This document shows, one piece after another, positions 47,101-58,830 of a stretch of 64,000 nucleotides of DNA (its first letter is position 1; every line of letters starts with the position of its first letter). A program made the position numbers and the translations under genes. The stretch lies in the NCBI GenBank assembly GCA_026874595.1, contig CM049307.1, positions 93,100,330 through 93,164,329 on the forward strand, in the 5' to 3' direction. This DNA comes from Sipunculus nudus (Eukaryota > Annelida > Sipuncula > Golfingiida > Sipunculidae). The notes under the pieces are model-generated. The model saw nothing but the letters and a program-made list of their open reading frames with translations, ran no database searches and was not told the origin of the DNA.

Positions 47101-48429
47101 CCTGGGCCGCATATGAAAAGTATATTCAGGGAAGACGAGGATTTTCTGTTTATCTGATTTTTAGTCTTGACTGTTTCATATATTAAAATGTATTTTTTTT
47201 AATTGTGAACAATTTATTTAATATGTTAATGTAGTGTTTAAAATATATATATTTATTAAAAGTATCATTATCTTTTAATTATACTTACAGCTCTTTCAAA
47301 ATAGTGTATGTATGAAAGAAATATCTTGATTACATTCAAATAATATTTTAAAGATAGCAATATTTTATTTGCCCTTTTTTGTAAGTACTACATTCATTAA
47401 AGCAGGCAAAAACAAATTATAATATCATTTTCAGGCCGGAAGAAGCACCTTGCGTATGCAAAATAAATTGAAATGACTTTGTAGTTGCAATAAACAAAAC
47501 TGAAATGTCAAGTTCCATGACAGATGGGCCAATATTCATGTATAGATGGAATATGAATAGGTAATTTTAAATATTGGAAACGTGTTCTTGAAGTTTTTGT
47601 GTAATCTAGAAATGTTTTTATGTTTATGTTAATCATTTCAGTTAAAGGAGGAAAATATATATTCCTAATTATGTATAATATAACATTTTATATGTGTATA
47701 TATGTGTGTTTGTGTATTATATATTATTATAATATATTATTTCAATAATGATTACTTTAAAAATGAATATTTTCCGACAAATTATAATAGGATAAGCGAA
47801 CATTTATAACATTGTTCAAAACTTTTTGTAACCATGTTTTTTAAACATTTTAATAACATTTTCGAAATTGTTGAGTTTACTGGGACATTTTATGAATAAA
47901 AAGTTCACTGAACGTTTTTTCTACTCTTGAGCAGCCTAAATAAGTTCATTATTTTGTAACTCAGTCAGCATTGATTGTCAGAGGTAAACAAAGCTTTTCT
48001 TCTGAACTAGAAGTTTCGTTCAGGTTGTCACGGACGCTGGAAAAAATTTAGTTTGTAACCTGAGTCTGTGTTGATACATGTCACTTTCACTAGCAGTAGT
48101 GGTCTACTTATATATGCACCTTTTTTCACTTATATCATTATTGGTATAGCTTAAGACGACCACCTTACACACTAATTTTAAACCTCCCCTGGTCGGCCCT
48201 GTATCATAGGATATAAGTTCAATATAAGATAAATTTAGCCCCTTTCCTAGTTTCATCTTATATATGTATATTGCTACATTCTTTTGTCGTTTCATGGTGG
48301 GCTTAGGTTAATAATCGGTGATATCGGTGACAAGTCAATTTAATGCAACAGGGCCCAAACCATAACTGCTTCCGCTATTGACCCTCGTACTCGTGTCCTA
48401 CCTCGAACCACATATGTTAAATATCGCCG
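47101..48429. other. No gene seen
   Basis: Very AT-rich DNA without a recognisable element or open frame. Confidence 0.5.
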
Positions 48430-48537
48430 GCAGGTGTCGCTAGTAAAATTGAAAAAGTCTATCAGAATACTTCCCCGCATTGTATTTATAAGAATTCATA
48501 CATCACGAGTTCTGACATTTCAAATGTATGCAAAGTG

Positions 48538-48543
48538 TTTATT
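48538..48543 (-). terminator. Candidate polyadenylation signal of the dermatopontin-like gene
   Basis: AATAAA on the minus strand, 325 bases after the stop codon, conserved in position with the sister unit. Confidence 0.45.
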
Positions 48544-48867
48544 CATAGGCATCGCAGCAGAAAATGGACAATGTAAGATAATTGGTTTACTTTCTTTCGT
48601 GATACAACAGTTTCGTAAAAGTAAAATAAAAGAATTCAGGGGATATCGGGTAGAGAAGCGGTTAATTCTATAATATTGTACGCTGCAGGAAAAAGCTATT
48701 GATCGACTATTCTTTAGTTACCTGGTGTTCTTAAATACCTGTAATAGAAAATTATATATATAGGACCTATGTTAACCAAGCACCGACTGGGTTGTGTACG
48801 GGATGATAAGCAATGCAGAAAACATTTGTCCATTTTTTAAGCCTTGTCCTGAATGTTCGTTGATCCC

Positions 48868-49010
48868 CTAAATTCGGCAGATACGCGGTTGCAGCATACG
48901 ATCCCTGGTAAAAAAAAAAACACAAAAGAAAAACAAAATTTGCTTCATCGTATAAGAAAATATCATTGTCAGTGCTTTCAGTGTCAGCATTTTTCAGTGT
49001 CAGCATTTTT

Positions 49011-49076
<66 letters not shown>

Positions 49077-50672
49077 ACATATATATTTATATTGAATCCT
49101 CAGAGTATCCTGTACCTGGTCAGTTATTCATAAATGAATGCTTTGTTATTGGTCTAAAGATTTTAAAACTTAAAATTCGTATAGATAATTATATATAAAT
49201 TCTAAAATTCTAATATTTGTATGAAATATGACCAATCGGTAAATGATTCATTGTATAAAATGAAATTGCTGTTATGGTTTGATAGAATATGACAACAGAA
49301 CAAATAAAAAGTGCGGTTACGACTACAAGCTATCCGGCATTACTCTTTGTGGTTTATGAGAGAGATCCTGCTGAAGAGGGTGTGACTGACTTGAATACGT
49401 TTCAGAAAATTACAAAACACTGTTTGGGAAGAAGGATTTTCTCTTTTTCGACTTACTAAAATGTGAATGGTAATGATATTTGTATAAGAATATTTTAATC
49501 CATGATCTAATATTTGTTCCGTCCATCTTGAAAAAAAAATGCTTATAGTCATTTATTACATATAAAAAAGTGGTTTTAATATGTAATTTTAAGTTTCAAA
49601 AGAGGCGGAGCTTGTCTGCTCAGTATGCCCAGTAGTAATTAGGTCACCTGGCTACCCCGGCTTGCATAAATGAAGGGTCATTAAACAGGGTCCAATATAT
49701 CAAGATAAGCAGTGTTCAATTTATATAGACTTGCTAATATAGGTAACATTTGAAATGTCGATCCAGTCTTAGCTCCATTCGCTAATCAATCAGCCATTGA
49801 AAATGCGGAGGTTCTACTTGGAGGTTCTCTCTGTTTACACAGCATGTGTGGTTAACAGGTAAGTGAAAGGATTAAATATTTTGTCAGTAACACATTTTGG
49901 TGACAAGCTGGTTACAACTATTACTTAGTACTTTCAAATATTTCTGAAACAATAAACATTTTGCATATGAAGAATAGTTTAACAGCGACAAAAGAGTGCT
50001 TACCCGCTGCCATAGTTAATCATTTGCAGGCCTTTTAAGACACGGTCTCGAGCGAGCAAGAAGTTTTGATAGGTTATCGGACCGTAAGGGAAGTGTGTCA
50101 ATTCGCAAAATTTCTGTGTAGAGTTAATTTGTTGGCAGCATTTGAACTTGAAGCTGAAATCAATATAGTTAATTTTTAAATTGTGATGGTTTAAGTAAAA
50201 TGATTTTTACTTCCTTGAATATAAATTCTTCAGTTGAGTTTATATTTTCTATGTAATATTTTGTATTTTGACAGGTTTATCTAACAAAAACCTTTGGATA
50301 ACACCGAAATAACTTTTCTGCAGGAAGTTATTCGCTTTTTAAATGCACGTAACCTGCCTACCGTCTGTCCTGTTTCTTGTAGTCATAATGTGCGAATACT
50401 CCGTTGATCACGTAGTTATTATTGCAGTCAAAGTTAGCATTGTGACCAATCTTGTTGACGTAACTGCTCCAGTAACAGTTATGTGACGAGGCCACGTGTT
50501 TACCACAGAGAAACCAGTACCGACGGTCCTTCTTCCCGCTGTTATAGGTACTGATCACATGGAAAAAGGAGGATCCATAGGGACACACCTTATGCAGGGC
50601 CTCATGATATTGGTTGTCAAAGGAAACCACAAGTGGGATGCAAAGCGAAACAAAAATAATTGTTTGTCTCAT
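48868..50672 (-). CDS. Secreted dermatopontin-like protein
   Basis: Three coding exons on the minus strand join to 165 codons: 50672-50362, 50153-50004 and 48904-48868. Both introns are GT-AG and phase 2. Residues 1-17 (MRQTIIFVSLCIPLVVS) are a signal peptide. The mature part begins FDNQYHEALHKVCP and carries the dermatopontin signature repeats: KKDRRYWFLC (47-56), KKQDRRFKFKCC (99-110) and a last, weaker GDRMLQPRIC (154-163). Paired Cys and CYWSSYVN and CNNNYVINGV segments fit the family, as does the length. Dermatopontins are extracellular-matrix proteins; mollusc homologues are known in shell matrix and other tissues. The start is the first ATG, 5 bases after a splice acceptor, so the 5' untranslated region is probably spliced. 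The paralogous unit at 34.6-36.3 kb is a pseudogene. Function is inferred from family only. Confidence 0.88.
49013..49075. repeat. (TA)n microsatellite in intron 2
   Basis: About 60 bases of TA units inside the second intron of the intact gene. The sister copy lacks this tract. Confidence 0.9.
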
Positions 50673-51182
50673 TCTTACTAAAAATTAAATAATAATTATA
50701 TATAATGTACAACATTCTATTAAGGTTAATATATATAGCACCGTTTTTATACTGATTCAGTAATACTGATTCTTGTTACATAAAATAGCATTTAAATACA
50801 AATACAATATAGGTCCTCAGGAAAGTTTAAGATTTCCTAGAAGGAATGACTTGGAAAAGACATTGGAAATTACATGGAAGACATCGTAGGTCCGAATATA
50901 TTTACTGGAAGGGAACGAGATATTTTAGTGTCACCGAGAGTCACACTGGATCATGTTAAATTAAAAACTTAAAAATGAATCTCCTTCTTAATCTAAAATA
51001 TGAGAAGACTCCCATTCAAGCTGCATGAATAGCGTGAAAAGTGTTATAAATTTGTTTTCGAAGGTTCCTGAACGTTACAATATTTTACTACATTTAATAA
51101 TAGTTGTACATAAAGTTATCGTATCAGAAAAAAAAATTAATTCTTTACACATTTTAGCTATTCAGTATAATGAAATACTTGC

Positions 51183-51250
51183 TTGATAATTCCGTTAGTA
51201 GTGGTTACAATGTCGGATCAGGTCTTTGAGGTGATGTGCTTGATTCGAAG
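51183..51250 (-). other. Likely 5' untranslated exon with a GC splice donor
   Basis: The conserved upstream block ends on the minus strand at ATTATCAA|GCAAGTATTT, where the sister copy has ACTCAA|GTAAGTATTT. If used, the first intron of the intact gene has a GC-AG donor. The transcription start is not identified. Confidence 0.35.
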
Positions 51251-51485
51251 TCCCAGCTGATATGTTACCTCGAAGTAAGCTGTGTCAGAATATATTCATG
51301 ATACTTTCTTCCTCAAATATTAGATTTGACATGATAATGGAAAGAGGTCACAAAATAGTTCATCCAATAGGCTCGCTGAATTCTAAACTATGCAATTGAC
51401 CCATATTGGCTAATTATGCCCGGCTCAACATTCTCATGGGTTTGTGTTATAACAATAGCAGTTGTATAATGCTTGGCCCAGGTCT

Positions 51486-51487
<2 letters not shown>

Positions 51488-51539
<52 letters not shown>
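51488..51539. repeat. (TA)n microsatellite
   Basis: About 50 bases of TA units upstream of the dermatopontin-like gene. Confidence 0.9.
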
Positions 51540-51541
<2 letters not shown>

Positions 51542-51619
51542 TCGCTTTTTATATATCGCCTATCACATGTCCTGTAAGACAGCAACTTGGGAAACCAACA
51601 ATTAGATGTACATCCGGGT

Positions 51620-52708
51620 CAGGGGCGTAGATAGCAGGGGTGGGGTGGGGGGATGGGGGGATGCATACCCCCCAGAAATTAAGGTGGGAGGATGGTGTGT
51701 ATAATCATCCCCGACAGGTTTCTATGGGGAAAAGCAAAACTTTAGTAATTATGCAATACATGCCAGTTAATAGTAATAATATTTATAACGAACGTTTTGA
51801 AGTATTAGAAGCAACTGTCTCGCATCGTCAAGCATACAGGGGTTTTTTTTCGTTATTCAGAGTTTCCCCACAGGTTTCCGTATATTTTGTTTCTGTAATG
51901 GAGATACGCTCATAATATTCAATTACAGTCTGAACGTAATTACTATTAAGTATACAAGTTAATATGCAGACTAGAACCTCCATAGCTCTATAGCTATATG
52001 GTAATCTATTAATCATATGAATTAATATGTTTAATTATTCTACAAATAACCCATTCTAAAAGTTTATAGTGCATTCACTCTAAAGCACGGTAAACTAGCA
52101 AAAAAAGTAAAGAATTTTATAAAAAAAAATTAATTTATGGTATCTTCATTATCTATACATCATTATTTTCCTTAGGTTCACTAATTTGTTGATTGAATAG
52201 GCAAAATAAATGTCTATTTCAAGATTTTAAAAATTTTTATTGAAGGAAAATCATATCTTCAAAATCGTTCCGTTATGAGAAGTCAGTATAGACATAGTCT
52301 GTAAATTGTGTATTGCATATATAGGATACCTAAGAATTCTTGAACTAACAGGCATAGTCATGTATTTTAGACAATTTGTACATAGGGAAATAATAAGAAA
52401 TTTCCAAAAAGACAGGTAAACCCAGAAATATCCCTTGCGAGAATAGTTAAGAATTTTTTTTTTCACATTTATAACTATATTTAATATAGAATCATCACAA
52501 CTGATTTAATGCAAACAAGCATTCATATCATAAAATTAAGTAAACAGGTTTAATGGTCTTTTTTAGTATTTAATCAGTAAACATATAGAACAGCTCTTCA
52601 GACGTTTTCATAAGAAATGTAAGGAACTGAGGGGAAAGCAGATTGCAGATCTATCATAAATGTTCAGTTATGAAAACTCAACTTTAAAATATAAAATCTG
52701 AAAAGTTA

Positions 52709-52786
<78 letters not shown>

Positions 52787-54702
52787 GTGTTATGTAAATC
52801 TCAACTGTAATGTCTTATAAAACAAACAATTTGATTGCTTTCATATGTAGCTAAGAAAACGCCTATACCTTAATATTAGAGTAACATGTATTTATCAATT
52901 TGAAATATCTAGTTTGGGTCAGAAAGAGTGGGTCAGAGAGACGGGAATTTATTTTTTTTACATAATTTTTCCAGGGTATAACTTTGTAAATTTTCAATTT
53001 TTCATCTGTCTTAGAAGTCGAAGACACACAATCCTGTAGAACAACCGCTACAGGCTGCATGCATTTAGAATGAATAGTAAGAAAAGTAATAACTCACAGA
53101 AACTTACGGAAACTTGTAACATTTTAGCAACATTTTCTTTGCAGAAAATTAGGGCTATGCCCATTTGTTAGGTAATAGTCTCCAAATTTACACAACTTTT
53201 GCAGATACATGGCTTAAAAGTTTGCATATTTGCTATTGGGAAAATTGAAAGTATAAGCATGAAGTATTAGGCAAATCAGAGATGGTTATTCAGGAAGTAT
53301 TTGTTGATTTCATATGGAATGACCAAAACAGAAAAAACCATTCCTACAAATTTGATCCCCTTTTTTAAAGAAGAAAACTTATATTATAGTATCATCACCT
53401 GGGCCCATTAGAATGAGTGATAATTTGATTTTATCAAATGTGTGGCTCGGAATGTTTTTTATCATATCATATTTATCATATTTATATATTTGTCCTGGCT
53501 TAAAAAAAGGTGGATGAAACTGCTGCATGTACTTGACGATAAATATACACTTATGGTGTTTTCTTTATAAATCCTGGCCATTGGTGCTAATGATGAGTTA
53601 TTAAGTCACTCTTGCAAGTTTCTACTTCTTTTAGGAAAGTTCTGCCCCCCCCCCCCGTAGTTAACTACTGAATCTAAAGGCAGAGTATCGCCATAAAAAG
53701 TAAAGCATGCTTCTGAAAGTTTACCTTTCACATGGAAATTTTAAGCAATCTTCAAACTTTAGCCTCATGTTATATACATACTGTATCACTGACTAACTGC
53801 GTTTCAACTTCGCGAACAGCAGCGAGAGGAGGCGCCAAACTTTCGGGCATTTCTTTGACTAGATGACAAGAAACTTCCGCGACATCTAGCAATTAAAGCG
53901 TTGATACTACTGCACCGTTTAAGAGATTAAGAACTTAAGAAGTATATTTCTCTCCTGCTTTTTACCTGATTATGCCATATGATCATCATCTTATGGCATA
54001 ATAGGAAATGACTCGAATGCTGATAACATATATCTATAGGGTTTACTTCCGACAACCCATTTGGCTTTATTTCATTATTTAACGTACTTGATAACAACCC
54101 TTTAATCGAGCTTTATAAACTGAGTTTGCTTAGCATTTCATTTTTTGCATAGCTGCAGGTTGATATGGAATGTAATTTTGATAATTTTAATTTTACCATG
54201 TGTATAATCTATTATCGTTCTTGATGTTATGATTTTTTTCGAGTGATTTATTATTTGTCTGTTTATTGGGTTATTCATCAAGTTGTGGATTCATTTATTT
54301 GTTCATTTACAATATCACTTCTTCTAGACTTAAATACTTGGATAAATAAAGCAATAGATGATACTAGTTCTATTCTAAATCATGTAGCAGTGTATACTGT
54401 CATGGTCAAGATGATATCTATACCAAATCTTATGATCATCGATTCACATGGTTATAATTTAATCAGAAACAAAATATTTCTGTCATGAAATGATGTGCAA
54501 TACAATTTGTTTATTGCTGAAAGTAGAGTGATAGACTGAGATATATAAAAATTCACGAGGTAAACATTCTAAAATGTACACTTCTGACTTTTTATTACTA
54601 TGTGTTATACAATGAACCTCCCGTGCACACAATCACCCACACACACACACACACACATATATATATAAATACACATATGAACACACGCTGTCTACGCCAC
54701 TG
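51620..54702. mobile_element. hAT-type transposon, 3.08 kb, exact 8-bp TSD
   Basis: ATCCGGGT flanks it on both sides (51612-51619 and 54703-54710). The termini are inverted repeats: left CAGGGGCGTAGATAGC, right (minus strand) CAGTGGCGTAGACAGC, 14 of 16 identical and with the CAG-G start typical of hAT ends. The interior is AT-rich with a G-rich left end, (TA)n at 52711-52776, poly-C at 53645-53657 and (CA)n at 54637-54657. No transposase motif is legible, so it is either non-autonomous or too decayed. It lies about 0.95 kb upstream of the dermatopontin-like start codon. Confidence 0.87.
52711..52776. repeat. (TA)n microsatellite
   Basis: About 65 bases of TA units inside the hAT-type element. 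Confidence 0.9.
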
Positions 54703-54779
54703 ATCCGGGTACTTTACCTTTCTTAAATGAGGATCCATTGTGTAACAAACCAATGACCAGAGTCATTTATATATGCAGT

Positions 54780-54905
54780 GTTTTTATAATGTTATGAAGT
54801 TAAAACCATACTAAATCAGTAAACATGGGATCCGATCGTGACGCCCAAGGGAAATATATCTCCCACGCATGGTTACATATAATAAAGAGGACCCTCTGTC
54901 AAAAG
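54780..54905. repeat. Shared repeat block p, unit B
   Basis: GGGATCCGATCGTGACGCC, then AAGGGAAATATATCTCCCAC, then GGTTACATATAA, as at 38690 and 60000. It shows that unit B continued past the hAT insertion before breaking off near 54905. Confidence 0.7.
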
Positions 54906-54915
54906 GGTGTCATCT

Positions 54916-56275
54916 CAGTACGACGCATCTCGATAGGACGTTTGGCTGAATCCACTGCTCAATACGACGCAGCTCGCTGAGACGCGCCGCCCATTTTACC
55001 ACAGCGGCGCCCGTTGATATCGCGATGTCTTTACTGAGAAGTCAAAAGTTATTGTTAATACAACATTAATCTCATCAAAGGGTCAACAAATAAGGCAAAT
55101 AGTCTTTGATCACAAACCAAAGGGAATAGTGATACTACCAGTGATATTAAATGTTTCATATTTAAATAATTTAAAAGATTAAGCTTGAACGGTACATATT
55201 GTCCCTCTTAACACATATGAACATTGGTATTAGCAGGAAATTACAAGGAATTAAATTATGAAACAAACAATGCATGGAATCGAGGACTTAGATATGTAAA
55301 GTGTATACCAAAACCAATTTTGTCGGTATACATTCCCTTTTTAAATAAACAAAGTTAAAGTAAATGTGTCGTCCAGACACGGAGATTTGTCGCCGTTAAC
55401 TATTAAGCACAATGCACCGATCGGCAGTTTAAACACGCAAACATAAACATGCACAAAAACACAAGTACAATTGTAGTAGAATCTTTATTGGTACAATTTA
55501 TAATTTATTCCGCCATCCACAGCTGCAGTCCGTCTGGTCTAAAGCATGCCATCCGTCACGCGTGTCGTCCCGCAAGGTCGGTTGTGAGTCAGAGGCCGAC
55601 CATAACCATACCCAAACGTGTTTGAAAATAACTGGAATATTGCAAAAGAAAAGAATATATGAAACAGTTTCACTTAATGGTAGTTTGCCAATCACCTACA
55701 CTTTAACTCCTTATTAAGAACTCGGGGAAATTTTCATCCATTCAAAATGACTTCTATACCGAAGTCGTCCAGTTCGATTGCAGCCCTCTCGTAATTGGCT
55801 GTGTATTTTCAGATTCTGGCCCACACGTTTCAACACGTTTTGCATCAATTTTAATTCTATCTGAATTTAGGTGTCCGTGTGACTTATCCTGAAACAGCAT
55901 ATTTTATATTCATTGCATGGAGTATCATGCCTTCATTCTATTAAATTTCAATAACGACAATACCCTTTTTCCGGGGACATAAAAAAAAACATAGTTAATT
56001 TCAAGTCAAACATGAATAAATTATACATTTTAAACCACAGTGTTATATTCAATTACCAAATTAACAGCGAGTATAACTTGAGTAAATCATGAGTAGGATA
56101 TAGCTTGCCTGACGCGCCTCGTGGTGCGTTTACACAACCATAAGCACTGAACCGCGTCGTACTGGGTTACGTCTTTGAGGCCATTCGAGGCATGAGCAAT
56201 GAACCGCGTCTGATTGAGCTGCGTCTCTGCGGGCGTTCTGAAAACACATGCGTCGTGTCGATCTGCGTCGTACTG
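54916..56275. mobile_element. Possible TIR element with CAGTACGACGCA ends
   Basis: CAGTACGACGCA at 54916-54927 is exactly inverted at 56264-56275. Both ends are followed inward by more ACGACGC and GAGACGC words and are unusually CpG-rich. No matching target duplication was found. The interior holds a minus-strand frame ending DGWHALDQTDCSCGWRNKL (stop at 55498), with AATAAA 10 bases beyond the stop; this may be the 3' end of a captured or unrelated transcript. Confidence 0.4.
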
Positions 56276-56411
56276 GAACGTAATCGTCAAAAGCCCTCAA
56301 TGAAGAATACTCCAATTCTATTGTCAAACACTCATACTCACTTCTCTCTGTCTATCTGTCTACCTATCTTTAACTGACATTCTTAAATTTTGACCTGTGC
56401 GTTTCATGAGT

Positions 56412-56468
<57 letters not shown>

Positions 56469-56988
56469 TTAAGGGGTCCTGAGGCGCAATACGGAAAATT
56501 ATTCCAGAATAATATTTAGATTACAAAACAATACTTGGATAATCACGAGGATAATGGTTTAACAATATTAATAAACTCATGCAGTGAAATATTCGCCGGA
56601 ATGTAGGCCCGCGTTATCGAAGTATCAGAGTTGCCAAGCGGGCCGTATGCTAAACATGCGCTAGTGTTGACATTTAAATGCAAAACAAATCCAGCGCCTT
56701 TTTTTCAGGGAGAACACTCAGTGTAAAATGTGATCATTATCAAATTAACGCTAGCAATGTTAGACTTGAAACCTGCGGAATATGGTCGCTCGGTACTGAA
56801 CAAAAATATTTGTTGTAGGCAAACATAATCATAAAAAGTCTATACATAAGAGTTTAAATATAATATAATGACACGTTACATTGGCCAAGAGTGTCGCTAT
56901 TTATTTCGGGTGTAGACCGATATGCACATAGTGTTTTATAATGTTAAGGTTAAGGCAGTCTTGAGACAGGCCGCGTCGATATAAGTCT
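56276..56988. other. No gene seen
   Basis: Holds a (TA)n tract at 56416-56466 and otherwise featureless DNA. Confidence 0.5.
56416..56466. repeat. (TA)n microsatellite
   Basis: About 50 bases of TA units. Confidence 0.9.
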
Positions 56989-57402
56989 AACAATAACCTG
57001 TCGTGCGTATGTAATAACTACATATAGGAACCAAACAATAATCTCTCATGTTTATGGACTGACTATAGAAATTAGCGTAACAATAACTTGCAATATGTCT
57101 ACTATAAGTTCACATATGGGCTTAACATTAACCTGTTATGATTATGTAATAACTATATACATGAACAAAACAATAACCTGACATGTTTATATAAGAACTA
57201 CAGATATGAATCAAAGAGTAACTTGCCATGTGAATGTAATAACCACTGTTATGAACCCAACAATAACCTGTATTGTTTATATAATAACTACATATATGGG
57301 CATAACAATTATCTCTGATCTTGATGTAATATCTATACATATGAACCTAACAATAACCTGCAATGTATGTGTAAAAACTTCAGAGAGCGTTATAGTTACC
57401 TG
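56989..57402. repeat. 45-bp minisatellite, about nine units
   Basis: AACAATAACCTG or a close variant begins at 56989, 57034, 57079, 57124, 57169, 57214, 57259, 57304 and 57349, exactly 45 bases apart each time, with a last degenerate unit near 57391. Because 45 is a multiple of three, open frames persist on both strands and give 15-residue repeats (plus strand MNPTITCIVYIITTY; minus strand NCYAHICSYYINNTG). A stop at 57180 breaks the plus frame, and no signal or domain is seen, so a repeat protein is unlikely but not excluded. Confidence 0.92.
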
Positions 57403-57537
57403 TCAATTATCGCGTATAGTTTCAGTTACAGGGTGTCGTATGTTTCCTTAATATACAGGCATTACTCTTACAACAACTGTCATTAATCTTGTAATTACAG
57501 ACATGAGCCAAACAAGAAGCTGTCATGCATATATATA

Positions 57538-57712
57538 TGTGGAACCCCGCCTTGCGACCACCCCGCAATTGCGACCACCCCACAATTACGACCACTGTTT
57601 TTGGTCCCAAATACACGATCCTGGTAACTTAGAGTTTCACAAATACGACCACCCCCAAATTACGACCACTTTGGTCAGTCCCCAAGGTGGTCGTAATTGT
57701 GGGGTTCCACTG
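57538..57712. mobile_element. 175-bp MITE with Tc1/mariner-like ends
   Basis: The left end reads GTGGAACCCCGCCTTGCGAC and the right end, on the minus strand, CAGTGGAACCCCACAATTAC. Both flanks carry TA. Inner copies of TACGACCACC recur four times. Its ends and size resemble non-autonomous pogo/mariner MITEs; no protein is encoded. Confidence 0.7.
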
Positions 57713-57715
57713 TAC

Positions 57716-57717
<2 letters not shown>

Positions 57718-57778
<61 letters not shown>
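57718..57778. repeat. (TA)n microsatellite
   Basis: About 60 bases of TA units next to the MITE. Confidence 0.9.
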
Positions 57779-57782
<4 letters not shown>

Positions 57783-57879
57783 TATTCATATATGTGTGTG
57801 TGTTTTAATTAGACTTTCTAGTTACAGGCCAAACAGAGTGCTCAATGTCCATTTATGCATACAATATCATTTCAGTTCT

Positions 57880-58100
57880 AAATAAAAGGCAAAGGTCTGT
57901 CATAAATTTGTTATAATTTTAGATGTGCTACCAATGATCACACATTTGACAGAATGTGTGTATATACTACCTTAACCTGGTACCTGTACAGTAAACTATT
58001 ATTAGTATACGCACAGCCTTTAGATTACATATACCATCACTGCCGAGCTTATTGCACTTAAAAGGTTTGTCGGCAGTGAACCGAGTTTTAAGTTTAGTCA
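57880..58100. repeat. Shared repeat block q, further copy
   Basis: CACACATTTGA, then TATGTGTATA-ACTAC, then TACGCACAGCC and CCATCACTGCCGAGCTTATT match 63750-63890 in order. The tail resembles 39715-39775. Confidence 0.65.
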
Positions 58101-58146
58101 TGGTCCATTTCTGCATTCAATGAACGAGCATGCTTTTCTTTCCACT

Positions 58147-58237
<91 letters not shown>

Positions 58238-58740
58238 GAAAGCAAAGACGTCGAGTGACGCCATTTAAATAGGCTAACTTATTTATCAGCACACATAAGC
58301 TTTCGAAGCTGGCTTCTTCGTAAGATTTTTAGTGGAAACGGGTAGAAGGGTGATTAAGGTTGAATGACAAGGCATAAAGTCAATAATGCAAGATACATTG
58401 ATTTACATTCTGATAATATAGTAAGTAATAATGTAACAATGATGCCCTGTGTGGGCGTGATACACAGCAGTACGCAATGCTGAAAATAACGAAACCGCAT
58501 GAATGCAGACGTCACCCACAGTTTGACTTAAAGTCACTGGTCGCTCTGTTTTTTCCGTGGTACATCCCGCCATTTTCATTCGTAGCCCCTGTCCAAGTCG
58601 CCTGTCCAATGCTAAAATTGGTCCGATATGGGTCGAGGGTGTTTACCAAAACTAACCCTTCTGTATCCCTCCCAAAGACCTACATTTTATTTAGTCCCCT
58701 GGTGCTGCTCGCGCGCGTTATAACAAGCTTTAAATGTTCT
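58101..58740. other. No gene seen
   Basis: A compound (CT)n(TA)n tract at 58148-58232 and otherwise nothing recognised. Confidence 0.45.
58148..58232. repeat. (CT)n(TA)n compound microsatellite
   Basis: About 35 bases of CT units pass directly into about 50 bases of TA units. Confidence 0.9.
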
Positions 58741-58830
58741 TGCAAAATTGCAGAATTCAGGTCAGAACTACGAAACAAGACCCAACTTCCGATTGTCGCA
58801 AAAGAGATGCTCAAAGCTAAAGACGCCTAG
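58741..58830 (+). pseudogene. Possible second hydroxyacid oxidase exon fragment
   Basis: The frame reads LRNKTQLPIVAKEMLKAKDA and then TAG. It lines up with LRTQTSLPIIVKGILRGEDA of the pseudogene at 26.7-27.1 kb and with the family motif LPIV-KGIL--EDA. The key Gly after Lys is Glu here, and the frame stops straight after. An acceptor-like TTGCAG precedes it. Only about 20 residues match, so chance is possible, but the density of identical positions favours a degraded exon. Confidence 0.45.

Larger units (their letters stand above)
48430..51490. repeat. Segmental duplication, unit B (gene-bearing part)
   Basis: The counterpart of 34130-37135, in the same orientation about 14.3 kb away. It holds the intact dermatopontin-like gene. 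Its upstream edge is followed by a (TA)n tract and then a hAT-type insertion. Confidence 0.85.

Noticed and set aside
57128-57340. Tyr-rich repeat protein on the minus strand
   Set aside because: The open frame follows from a 45-base unit (a multiple of three); there is no start context, signal peptide or splice support. Kept only as a finding about the minisatellite.
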